A stretch of 5,016 nt of DNA from Thermoleophilia bacterium (GTDB taxonomy: Bacteria; Actinomycetota; Thermoleophilia; Gaiellales; F1-60-MAGs149), in NCBI GenBank assembly GCA_016462095.1, contig JAEMTW010000150.1:1-5016 (forward strand), given 5' to 3'. The notes beneath the pieces are model-generated. The model made no database searches, was not told where the DNA came from, and saw only the letters and a list, made by a program, of their open reading frames with translations. The position numbers were made by a program, and so were the translations under genes. Below are positions 1 to 5,016 of this stretch, one piece after another. How positions within the stretch are numbered: position 1 is the first letter of the stretch; the number at the start of each line of letters is the position of its first letter.

Positions 1-12
1 CGTCAACCCCGA

Positions 13-18
13 TAGGAT
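13..18 (+). promoter_or_regulatory. Possible dnaJ start signal: TAGGAT -10-like hexamer or AGGA Shine-Dalgarno
   Basis: TAGGAT lies 9 nt before the dnaJ ATG and fits a TANNNT -10 element, which would give a very short leader. The same bases contain AGGA (14-17), a weak Shine-Dalgarno with 10-nt spacing. The window begins too close for a -35 box to be examined. Bases 1-15 also read as four codons and a TAG stop, so this could equally be the last codons of an upstream gene. The two readings cannot be separated from this sequence. Confidence 0.3.
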
Positions 19-27
19 GCCCGGCGA

Positions 28-1155
28 ATGTCTACGCCGCGCGATTACTACGAGATTCTTGGTGTGCCTCGCGACGCGTCGGACGATGAGATCAAGAAGG
101 CCTTCCGCAATCTCGCGCGCCAGCATCATCCCGATGTCAACCCTGATAACCCCGAGGCAGCCGAGACCTTCCGTGTGGTGGCCGAGGCCTATGAGGTTCT
201 CTCGGTCACCGAGACGCGTGTGCAGTACGACCGCTTCGGGCATGCCGGAATCTCGGGTGCAGGTGCGGGCGGCGGTGCGGGCTTCGGCAATCTTGACGAC
301 ATCCTCGGCATGTTCTTCGGCGACGGCATGTTTGGCGGACGCGGGGCTCGGCGCGGCCCACAGGCTGGTCCCGATGCAGCCACGGCAATCTCGCTGACGC
401 TACGCGAAGCGGCCGCAGGCGTGCAGCGCGACCTCGAGGTCGAGATCGTGGCGCCCTGTAACCGCTGCTCTGGTTCGGGTGCAGAGCCACCGACGCGTCC
501 AATTCCCTGCCCGACCTGCGGTGGGCTCGGACAGGTGCGCCAGATTTCGAATACGCCGCTCGGCCAGATCGTGCGCGAGCTGCCGTGTCCGGCCTGTCGT
601 GGACGTGGCGCAACGGTCGAGACGCCGTGCAGCGATTGTCGCGGCCAGGGCAAGCAGCCCGAGCGTCGCACCGTCAGCGTGGGTATCCCTGCTGGTGTCG
701 ATACGGGGCAGCGCGTACGTGTGGTGGGTCAGGGCCATGCCGGAGATGCTGGCGCCCCCGCTGGCGATCTGTACGTCGCGATTCAGATCGAGGACGACCC
801 GGCGATCGAGCGAGAAGGTCTCGACCTCCACGTGCTGGTCGACCTGACCGTCACCCAGGCGATGTTGGGTGCGACGGTCCACGTGCCAACCTTGGAGGGC
901 ATGGAGACGATCGTCTTGCAGTCGGGAACCCAGCCGGGCGATCGGCGTACGTTGCGCGGCAAGGGCATGCCGCAGATCGGCAACGAGAATCGGCGCGGCG
1001 ACCTGCACGTCTTGTTCGCCGTGCATATACCCAAGAAGCTCGAACCAACTGCACGGCTGCTGGTCGAGCAACTGGACAAGTCGATTCCTGAGGATGCCTA
1101 CAAGACCGAGTCGGGTTTCTTCAATCGTGTCAGGCGTGGGTTTAGCGGTGGTTGA
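28..1155 (+). CDS. dnaJ: Chaperone protein DnaJ (Hsp40), type I, HrcA-linked DnaJ2-like
   Basis: This is a cytoplasmic co-chaperone that delivers unfolded substrates to DnaK and stimulates its ATPase. The 375-residue product has the full type I layout. An N-terminal J domain (about residues 5-70) carries the HPD motif at 34-36. A short Gly/Phe-rich linker (about 73-120) includes the LDDILGMFFGD stretch. Four zinc-binding repeats follow: CNRC 144-147, CPTC 161-164, CPAC 187-190 and CSDC 201-204. A C-terminal substrate-binding region contains GDLYV and the TLEGME segment. All eight cysteines are present and the length is normal for the family. The C-terminal domain and the FFNRVRRGF tail resemble, from memory, the second DnaJ of Actinobacteria, which lies beside hrcA; the upstream neighbour is outside the window. 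The ATG at 28 puts DYYEILGV at the usual position near the N-terminus. The stop overlaps the likely prmA start, so the two are probably co-translated. Confidence 0.98.
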   Translation: MSTPRDYYEILGVPRDASDDEIKKAFRNLARQHHPDVNPDNPEAAETFRVVAEAYEVLSVTETRVQYDRFGHAGISGAGAGGGAGFGNLDDILGMFFGDGMFGGRGARRGPQAGPDAATAISLTLREAAAGVQRDLEVEIVAPCNRCSGSGAEPPTRPIPCPTCGGLGQVRQISNTPLGQIVRELPCPACRGRGATVETPCSDCRGQGKQPERRTVSVGIPAGVDTGQRVRVVGQGHAGDAGAPAGDLYVAIQIEDDPAIEREGLDLHVLVDLTVTQAMLGATVHVPTLEGMETIVLQSGTQPGDRRTLRGKGMPQIGNENRRGDLHVLFAVHIPKKLEPTARLLVEQLDKSIPEDAYKTESGFFNRVRRGFSGG

Positions 1156-1915
1156 TCCTCCGCTGACCCGTTGGCAGGTTGAGGTACCGGCGGAGCGCGC
1201 AGAGGAGGCAATCGCCGTCCTGCTTGAGGCCTTCCCCGGTGGACTCGAAGAGGTCGCGCGTGGTGGGGGGATCGGCTACGCCGGTTTTCGCGGCGTTGAC
1301 GAACCTGCGCCGGATCTCCCCGACTGGATGGTGGCGACGCCGGAGCTCGTGCCCGATGGCTGGCGCGACGCGTGGCGCCAGTTTCATCATCCCGTTCAGA
1401 TCGGCGATGTTTGGGTACGACCGCCGTGGATTGCCGAGCCCGCCGACGCAATCATTCTGGAGCCGGGGCACGCTTTCGGCACGGGCGCGCACGGTACGAC
1501 GCGCGGTGCCGGCATGCTGCTGCTCGACGAGCCGCCTGGACGCCTGCTCGACCTTGGCTGTGGCTCCGGTCTGCTCTCGATCCTTGGTGCCTATCGGGGG
1601 CACGGCCCGATTTTGGCGATGGATATTGATCAGCACGCGATTGATTCCACGCGCGAGAACGCCATGGTCAATGGCTTTGAAGATCAGATCGAGACGCGCC
1701 TCGGTGACGTGATCGTCGAGCCACTGCCAGAGTCGGATCTCGTCGTCGCCAACATCGAGCGCAAGCTGATTGAGATGTTGCTGCAGCGCGAGGGGCTACC
1801 GAACCGGATCATCGTCAGTGGCTTGCGGATCGAGGACACAGTCGACCACCGTGGCTGGACACTCGTGACGCAACACGTGCTGGATGGTTGGCGGTCCGCA
1901 CTACTCGTGCGCTAG
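1148..1915 (+). CDS. prmA: Ribosomal protein L11 methyltransferase PrmA
   Basis: PrmA uses S-adenosylmethionine to methylate ribosomal protein L11. The class I methyltransferase core is clear. The family-typical AFGTGAHGTT motif is at residues 109-118. The SAM-binding glycine loop DLGCGSG is at 135-141, followed by the acidic MDIDQHAI strand and then ENAMVNG. The catalytic-region motif ANIE is at 201-204, where ANIL is more usual, and an SGL segment follows. About 100 residues at the N-terminus would be the L11-recognition domain. The frame stays open far upstream inside dnaJ, so the start must be chosen: GTG at 1127, 1136 and 1148 are candidates. I chose 1148 because it overlaps dnaJ by only 8 nt and gives 255 residues, close to the short Thermus-type PrmA and shorter than the roughly 293-residue E. 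coli enzyme. No clear Shine-Dalgarno is visible, so coupling to dnaJ translation is likely. The gene identity is secure; the exact start is not. Confidence 0.94.
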   Translation: MVDPPLTRWQVEVPAERAEEAIAVLLEAFPGGLEEVARGGGIGYAGFRGVDEPAPDLPDWMVATPELVPDGWRDAWRQFHHPVQIGDVWVRPPWIAEPADAIILEPGHAFGTGAHGTTRGAGMLLLDEPPGRLLDLGCGSGLLSILGAYRGHGPILAMDIDQHAIDSTRENAMVNGFEDQIETRLGDVIVEPLPESDLVVANIERKLIEMLLQREGLPNRIIVSGLRIEDTVDHRGWTLVTQHVLDGWRSALLVR

Positions 1916-1916
1916 G

Positions 1917-1945
1917 TCGAGTGAGGCAGCGCTGCGCGGTAGCCT
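1917..1945 (+). promoter_or_regulatory. Candidate internal promoter for leaderless rsmE transcript
   Basis: A -10-like TAGCCT at 1940-1945 ends 6 nt before the rsmE ATG, so transcription would begin at or next to the start codon. No Shine-Dalgarno is visible in the 36-nt gap after prmA. At a 17-nt spacer the -35 position reads TCGAGT (1917-1922), a poor match to TTGACA. A perfect 10-bp palindrome, GCAGCGCTGC (1926-1935), lies in the spacer. The same TAGNCTAC motif precedes phoH, and that recurrence is the main support. Leaderless transcripts are common in Actinobacteria; their use here is inferred. Confidence 0.45.
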
Positions 1946-1951
1946 ACGTTG

Positions 1952-2653
1952 ATGGCGCACGTCTTTCGATTCTTTCTTCCCGCTTCGTCCGCGGAACTGG
2001 CGGTCGACAGTCCGGTGCTGCTTGCTTCGGACGACGCCAAGCGGCTGCACAAGGTGCTGCGGCTGGAGGCGGGGGAGAGCGTAGAGGTCGCTGATGGTCG
2101 CGGACGCGTATTCGTGGCCACCGTCGTCAATCCGCGTGCGGGCGAGGTGGTGTTGAACGAGGAGATCGCCAGGCAACACTCGCTTGTTCCGATCCGGGTG
2201 CTGCTGGCGCAGAGCGGCCCACGTGCTGACGACGCCGTTGAGAAACTGGTCGAACTCGGCGTAGCGGAGATCAGTCCGCTGCTGGCGAGTGGTCGTCGTC
2301 GTGAGGCGCGTACCGACCGTTGGCAACGCATCGCCGAGGGCGCCGCAGCACAGGCGAAGCTGGCGATGATCCCGACGATCGGTGCGCCGGTCGCGTATCG
2401 CGATGCGCTCGTGCCCGGCGCGATCGTCTGCTCGCACGAGCACGATGACTCGTCGCTGTCCGATGCCCTGGCTGGTCTCGCCTCGCCGATCACGCTGTTG
2501 ATTGGGCCGGAAGCGGGGTTCTCTGACGAGGAGTTTGGTGCTGCCCAGCAGGCTGGAGTGCCGATCGTGCGGTTCGGGCAGACCGTGCTGCGGACGGAGA
2601 CAGCGGCAGTCGTCTTCGCTGCGTTGGTGATCGACCGACTATCCTCGCGGTAG
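1952..2653 (+). CDS. rsmE: 16S rRNA (uracil1498-N3)-methyltransferase RsmE
   Basis: RsmE methylates N3 of U1498 in 16S rRNA and belongs to the SPOUT (trefoil-knot) methyltransferases. The 233-residue product is near the usual 240. An N-terminal PUA-like RNA-binding part (about 1-70) contains the H33-KVLRL motif. The SPOUT domain shows VEKLVELGV, then a DRWQRI segment. The knot follows with IGPEAGF at 184-190 and VLRTETA at 212-218, which form the cofactor pocket. Some family positions differ from the usual consensus as I recall it: GPEGG is GPEAG, and the Q-x-R after the RW helix is Q-A-K. ATG 1952 is chosen because it gives the typical MAHVFRFF start; an in-frame TTG sits directly before it at 1949. 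The gene lies 36 nt after prmA, and it probably has its own promoter as well as read-through from dnaJ-prmA. No frameshift or truncation is seen. Confidence 0.95.
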   Translation: MAHVFRFFLPASSAELAVDSPVLLASDDAKRLHKVLRLEAGESVEVADGRGRVFVATVVNPRAGEVVLNEEIARQHSLVPIRVLLAQSGPRADDAVEKLVELGVAEISPLLASGRRREARTDRWQRIAEGAAAQAKLAMIPTIGAPVAYRDALVPGAIVCSHEHDDSSLSDALAGLASPITLLIGPEAGFSDEEFGAAQQAGVPIVRFGQTVLRTETAAVVFAALVIDRLSSR

Positions 2654-2664
2654 TCCACCGGTAC

Positions 2665-2670
2665 GAAAGG
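2665..2670 (+). promoter_or_regulatory. Ribosome binding site of yqeY
   Basis: GAAAGG lies 7 nt upstream of the ATG at 2678. It is the most recognisable Shine-Dalgarno sequence in the window and it fixes the yqeY start. It contrasts with rsmE and phoH, which have no such site. Confidence 0.7.
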
Positions 2671-2677
2671 CGTCACC

Positions 2678-3115
2678 ATGATCGAGCAGGTAGAGGCAGA
2701 TCTCCGCACCGCGCGTCTGGCGCGCGCTAGCGAAACGGTCGGTGCGCTCTCGATGCTGCTCGCCGCACTCAAGGACGCCGAGAAGTCGGCTGGCACGCTT
2801 GACGATGCTGGCGCGATTCAGGTCTTGACGCGAGAGCGCAAGAAGCGTGTCGAGGCGGCTGAGAGTTTCCGCGAAGGTGGGCGCGAGAACGATGCCGTCA
2901 AGGAGGAGCAGGAGGCCGCCATGATCGACCAGTACCTGCCTGCCCAGATGCCGCAAAGCGAGGTCGACGCGATCATCGCTGCTGCGATCGCCGAGGCGGG
3001 CGCGACGTCTGTTAAGGATCTCGGTTCCGTGATGAAGCTCGTGCAGCCGCAGACCGCGGGGCGCGCCGATGGTAAAGCTGTGGCGAACGCCGTGCGCGAA
3101 GCCTTGGGAGCTTGA
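2678..3115 (+). CDS. yqeY: YqeY/GatB-tail-like protein
   Basis: This is a small cytoplasmic, mostly helical protein of 145 residues, the usual size for the YqeY family (about 148). YqeY resembles the C-terminal tail domain of GatB, the tRNA-dependent amidotransferase subunit, so a role in tRNA or translation is presumed, but its function is not settled. The N-terminal half is charged and helix-forming, with ALKDAEK and an RERKKRVEAAESF segment. The family hallmarks are YLPAQ at 86-90, followed by an acidic residue-rich helix, then DLGSVMKLV and the C-terminal GRADGK at 128-133 before the last helix. It lacks the catalytic amidase or kinase-like parts of Gat enzymes, as is normal for stand-alone YqeY. 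It lies 24 nt after rsmE with a good Shine-Dalgarno, and its 3' end seems to contain the -35 box of the phoH promoter. It and phoH are in the same reading frame, separated by the TGA at 3113-3115. Confidence 0.94.
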   Translation: MIEQVEADLRTARLARASETVGALSMLLAALKDAEKSAGTLDDAGAIQVLTRERKKRVEAAESFREGGRENDAVKEEQEAAMIDQYLPAQMPQSEVDAIIAAAIAEAGATSVKDLGSVMKLVQPQTAGRADGKAVANAVREALGA

Positions 3116-3132
3116 CCACGTGCCGCTAGGCT
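3104..3132 (+). promoter_or_regulatory. Candidate internal promoter for leaderless phoH-ybeY transcript
   Basis: TTGGGA (3104-3109, four of six matches to TTGACA) and TAGGCT (3127-3132) are separated by exactly 17 nt, which is standard spacing for a sigma-70-type promoter. The -10 ends 7 nt before the TTG start codon of phoH, so the transcript would start at or next to that codon. No Shine-Dalgarno is visible between yqeY and phoH. The -35 element lies inside the end of yqeY. The motif TAGNCTAC is shared with the rsmE promoter. A TTGACC at 3112-3117 is a better -35 match but is too close to the -10. Confidence 0.55.
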
Positions 3133-3139
3133 ACTTGGG

Positions 3140-4090
3140 TTGAGTCGAACCTCTTTCACCGTCACCGACGCCTTTGCGCGCGAGTTGTCCTCGCGTGGCG
3201 ATGAGGTGCTCCGCGCCGTTGCGCTAGCGGCCAGCTGCAAGGTGTACCTGCGTGGCGACGAGCTGATGCTCGATGGTGACGACGATCAGATCAAGCATGC
3301 GCAGGCCGTCCTGAGCGAACTTCGGGACGTGGTGGACGGAGGGCAGGCACTGGAGACCCAGACCGTGGAGGCCGTGACAGGAGTGTTGGCTGCGAACGGC
3401 AGCGCGAAGGAAGTCTTGGGCGACGTCGTCTGGCGCTACCGCAACACCACGATCCAGCCGCGCACCGTCAATCAGAAGCGCTACGTGGACGCGATCCGCT
3501 CGACGACGATGACGTTTGGTTGCGGACCGGCCGGCACGGGTAAGACGTATCTCGCGATGGCACTGGCTGTGGCGGCGCTCGAGTCGCGACAGGTCTCGCG
3601 CATCGTCCTGACGCGACCAGCCGTCGAGGCGGGCGAGCGCCTTGGCTTCTTGCCGGGTGATCTGATGGCGAAGGTCGATCCCTACCTGCGGCCGTTGTTT
3701 GACGCGCTGTACGACATGATGGACGGCGAGCGGGTGACGGCAATGTTGGAGCGCGGGGTGGTGGAAGTTGCGCCGCTCGCGTTCATGCGCGGCCGCACGC
3801 TCAACGACGCGTTCATCATCCTCGACGAAGCGCAGAACACGACGCGGGAGCAGATGCGAATGTTTCTAACGCGGCTCGGCTTCGGCTCGCGGGCCGTGAT
3901 CACCGGCGACCCCACGCAGATCGACTTGCCGCGCGATCAGATGTCTGGGCTCAACGAGGCGCGCCAAGTCTTGGCAGGGGTTTCAGGGATCGAGATTATC
4001 GAGTTCGAGCGCGCGGACGTGGTTCGTCATAAGCTCGTCCAAAGCATCGTCGAGGCGTATCGAATCTCGGACGAAGCCCGCGACGCATGA
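3140..4090 (+). CDS. phoH: PhoH family ATPase (YbeZ-like)
   Basis: PhoH proteins are cytoplasmic P-loop ATPases linked to RNA metabolism and functionally associated with YbeY. The 316-residue product is normal for the family. An N-terminal KH-like part (about 1-90) has the RGDELMLDGD strand pair. The ATPase core carries Walker A GPAGTGKT at 129-136, then the PhoH-specific GFLPGD at 169-174 followed by a KVDPYLRPLFDAL stretch. Walker B with DEAQN is at 229-233 and the sensor motif TGDPTQ is at 255-260. All key residues are intact. The start is a rare TTG at 3140: the frame is closed by the yqeY stop at 3113-3115, no ATG or GTG lies between, and the next ATG (in the DELMLDGD segment, around residue 43) would cut into the KH-like region. 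The position just after a -10 element supports TTG as a leaderless start. The stop overlaps the ybeY start. Confidence 0.96.
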   Translation: MSRTSFTVTDAFARELSSRGDEVLRAVALAASCKVYLRGDELMLDGDDDQIKHAQAVLSELRDVVDGGQALETQTVEAVTGVLAANGSAKEVLGDVVWRYRNTTIQPRTVNQKRYVDAIRSTTMTFGCGPAGTGKTYLAMALAVAALESRQVSRIVLTRPAVEAGERLGFLPGDLMAKVDPYLRPLFDALYDMMDGERVTAMLERGVVEVAPLAFMRGRTLNDAFIILDEAQNTTREQMRMFLTRLGFGSRAVITGDPTQIDLPRDQMSGLNEARQVLAGVSGIEIIEFERADVVRHKLVQSIVEAYRISDEARDA

Positions 4091-4530
4091 GCGTCGAACT
4101 CGATGACAGGGCAGAGTCCGGAGTCTCGGATTCCGAGATCGATCGTGTGGTCGCCGCCGTGCTGTTGGCCGAGGCGATTGGCGAGGTCGAGGTCGGCGTG
4201 ATCATCGTGGGTGAGTCCGACATGCAGGCACTCAACCGCGAGCATCGCGACCAAGACTCGGCAACGGATGTGCTGTCCTTCCCGATCGATGACGACGAGT
4301 CGCTTCCCGGCGTGCCGCGCATGCTTGGCGACGTCGCTATCTGTCTGCCTGTCTTGCTGGCACAGGCAACAGAGCGAGAGGTGTCGCCCGAGGCCGAACT
4401 GACGGACCTGTTGATCCATGGCGTCCTCCACCTCTTGGGCTACGACCACGAGACAGACGCGGGCGAGATGCTGGCGCGGCAAGATGAGATCGGCGACGAG
4501 ATCGCGACGATTGTGTGGCAGTCCGCGTAG
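4087..4530 (+). CDS. ybeY: Endoribonuclease YbeY (rRNA maturation factor)
   Basis: YbeY is a zinc-dependent single-strand endoribonuclease that acts in 16S rRNA 3'-end maturation and ribosome quality control. The product is 147 residues, a typical length. The zinc-binding signature HGVLHLLGYDH spans 111-121, with H111, H115 and H121 as the expected ligands. The other family block is the TDVLSFP motif at 60-66, preceded by LNREHRDQD with the conserved Arg and Asp, and followed by LGDVAICLP. The ATG at 4087 overlaps the phoH TGA as ATGA, so translation is probably coupled to phoH, and the two proteins are often partners. No Shine-Dalgarno was identified, which fits coupling. The following gene is not the dgkA/cdd/era or hemolysin-like gene commonly found next in such clusters. 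No anomalies are seen in the protein. Confidence 0.97.
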   Translation: MSVELDDRAESGVSDSEIDRVVAAVLLAEAIGEVEVGVIIVGESDMQALNREHRDQDSATDVLSFPIDDDESLPGVPRMLGDVAICLPVLLAQATEREVSPEAELTDLLIHGVLHLLGYDHETDAGEMLARQDEIGDEIATIVWQSA

Positions 4531-4647
4531 GTCGGCGGCGAATGGGTGCGTCTCTGGCCCAAGCGTGCGCGTGGACGATCACAGTCCGCGCGGTAGTCAC
4601 GACGATCGGAGCGAGCGGCGTAGTCGCAGTCGTGGCAGCGTCTGGCC
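4531..4647. other. Intergenic gap between ybeY and the kinase-like gene, with a weak hairpin
   Basis: This 117-nt stretch has no recognised gene. GTCACGAC (4596-4603) and GTCGTGGC (4629-4636) can pair over 8 bp with one G-U pair, leaving a 25-nt loop. There is no T-tract after it, so it does not look like an intrinsic terminator. Two near copies of a GTAGTC-type string (4593-4598 and 4620-4625) give a slight internal repetition. No convincing -35/-10 pair was found. A short open frame from ATG 4542 runs through the gap and is discussed under findings. Confidence 0.4.
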
Positions 4648-5016
4648 ATGGACACGGAACTGAACGCACGAGGGATTGTGATCGGTGAGCGCTATCGGGT
4701 GGCCGGTGCGCTGCGGCGCGTCGGCATGCTTGAGGCACTCGACCTCGATGCCGATCGCGATGCTGCAGCGTGCCGGATTGTTGGCATTCCCGGCGACGCT
4801 GCCGCGGTCGACGCCTGGGAAGACGCTTGGCGCGAGGCGGAGGTTGCGGCCCGCCTGCCGCGACTGTTGGAAGTCATCACCGACGAAGACGGTGCGGCCT
4901 GGGCTGCCTTGGCCGCCGCCGAGGCAACTGCAGCGGCGTTGCCGCCCGACGCCCGCCGACAGGCCTATGCGATCGGCATGGCGCTAGCAACAGCGGGACT
5001 CGATGTTGCCGATCTG
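4648..5016 (+). CDS. Putative pseudokinase (degenerate Ser/Thr kinase-like domain), 5' partial gene, runs off window end
   Basis: The frame is open from the ATG at 4648 to the window edge (123 codons), so the C-terminus is unknown. By eye the layout follows a bacterial Hanks-type kinase N-lobe. GERYRV (13-18) matches the start of the domain. LRRVGMLEA (22-30) stands where the glycine loop belongs, with only one of its usual glycines. ACR (41-43) stands in the AxK strand, with Arg in place of the catalytic Lys. WREAEVAARL (61-70) matches the C-helix, with Glu63 retained. The last residues, ALATAGLDVADL, look like the helix before HRDL, where ADL lacks His and Arg. If this alignment is right the protein is catalytically dead or very atypical and might act as a scaffold or binding module. 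The composition is Ala-rich, so chance resemblance is possible. An in-frame TAG at 4621 bounds the start; GTG 4678, with GAGG just upstream, is an alternative start. The downstream part of the gene should decide this. Confidence 0.6.
   Translation, partial: MDTELNARGIVIGERYRVAGALRRVGMLEALDLDADRDAAACRIVGIPGDAAAVDAWEDAWREAEVAARLPRLLEVITDEDGAAWAALAAAEATAAALPPDARRQAYAIGMALATAGLDVADL

Noticed and set aside
17..397. 126-codon + strand frame overlapping the dnaJ start
   Set aside because: Its product is Arg/Ser-rich and unlike any family I recognise, and it is an alternate frame of the clear J-domain coding sequence.
189..1071. Long minus-strand open frames opposite dnaJ (189-671, 206-613, 400-1071)
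   Set aside because: They are Arg/Pro/Ser-rich products typical of GC-rich antisense shadows and show no recognisable domain; dnaJ fully explains the region.
869..1147. Extended N-terminus for PrmA starting inside dnaJ at 869
   Set aside because: The extra residues are the out-of-frame reading of dnaJ and do not resemble PrmA. Family length fits a start near 1148.
1912..2796. 294-codon minus-strand open frame opposite rsmE
   Set aside because: It has low-complexity Ser/Ala/Arg/Thr composition, no motif and no start signal. The + strand has a clear RsmE.
4594..4626. TAGTCA and TAGTCG as -10 boxes for the kinase-like gene
   Set aside because: Neither ends in T nor sits 6-8 nt before an in-frame start codon, and no -35 match was seen.
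4596..4636. Hairpin after ybeY as an intrinsic terminator
   Set aside because: The stem is only 8 bp with a 25-nt loop and no T-tract follows.

Overview
The window is a compact, single-strand run of housekeeping genes from a high-GC bacterium. In order on the + strand they are dnaJ, prmA, rsmE, yqeY, phoH, ybeY, and then the 5' part of a gene whose product looks like a degenerate Ser/Thr-kinase domain. The first six are recognised with confidence from visible family motifs. The DnaJ is of the type usually linked to hrcA in Actinomycetota. The order dnaJ-prmA-rsmE-yqeY-phoH-ybeY matches the widely conserved heat-shock/ribosome cluster known best from Firmicutes, but the strong GC bias and the DnaJ type suggest an actinobacterial lineage, perhaps a deep one such as Thermoleophilia. 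That placement is inference.

Layout: dnaJ (28-1155) overlaps the likely GTG start of prmA (1148-1915). After a 36-nt gap comes rsmE (1952-2653), and 24 nt later yqeY (2678-3115), which has the clearest Shine-Dalgarno in the window. After another 24 nt comes phoH (3140-4090, TTG start), which shares an ATGA overlap with ybeY (4087-4530). A 117-nt non-coding gap separates ybeY from the partial kinase-like gene (4648 to the window end). I see no convincing terminator, tRNA, rRNA, mobile element, CRISPR array or long repeat.

The genes share a theme of protein folding and ribosome maturation. DnaJ is a co-chaperone, PrmA methylates ribosomal protein L11, RsmE methylates 16S rRNA, YqeY is related to tRNA-amidotransferase tail domains, PhoH is an RNA-linked ATPase, and YbeY is an endoribonuclease for rRNA processing and quality control that is commonly paired with PhoH.

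The two points most worth a second look are not new systems. First, rsmE and phoH each carry a TAGNCTAC motif 6-7 nt before the start codon and no Shine-Dalgarno, which suggests internal promoters making leaderless mRNAs. Second, the gene after ybeY appears to encode a pseudokinase that has lost most of the glycine loop, the beta-3 lysine and apparently the HRD motif. I found no strong evidence for an undescribed multi-gene system here.
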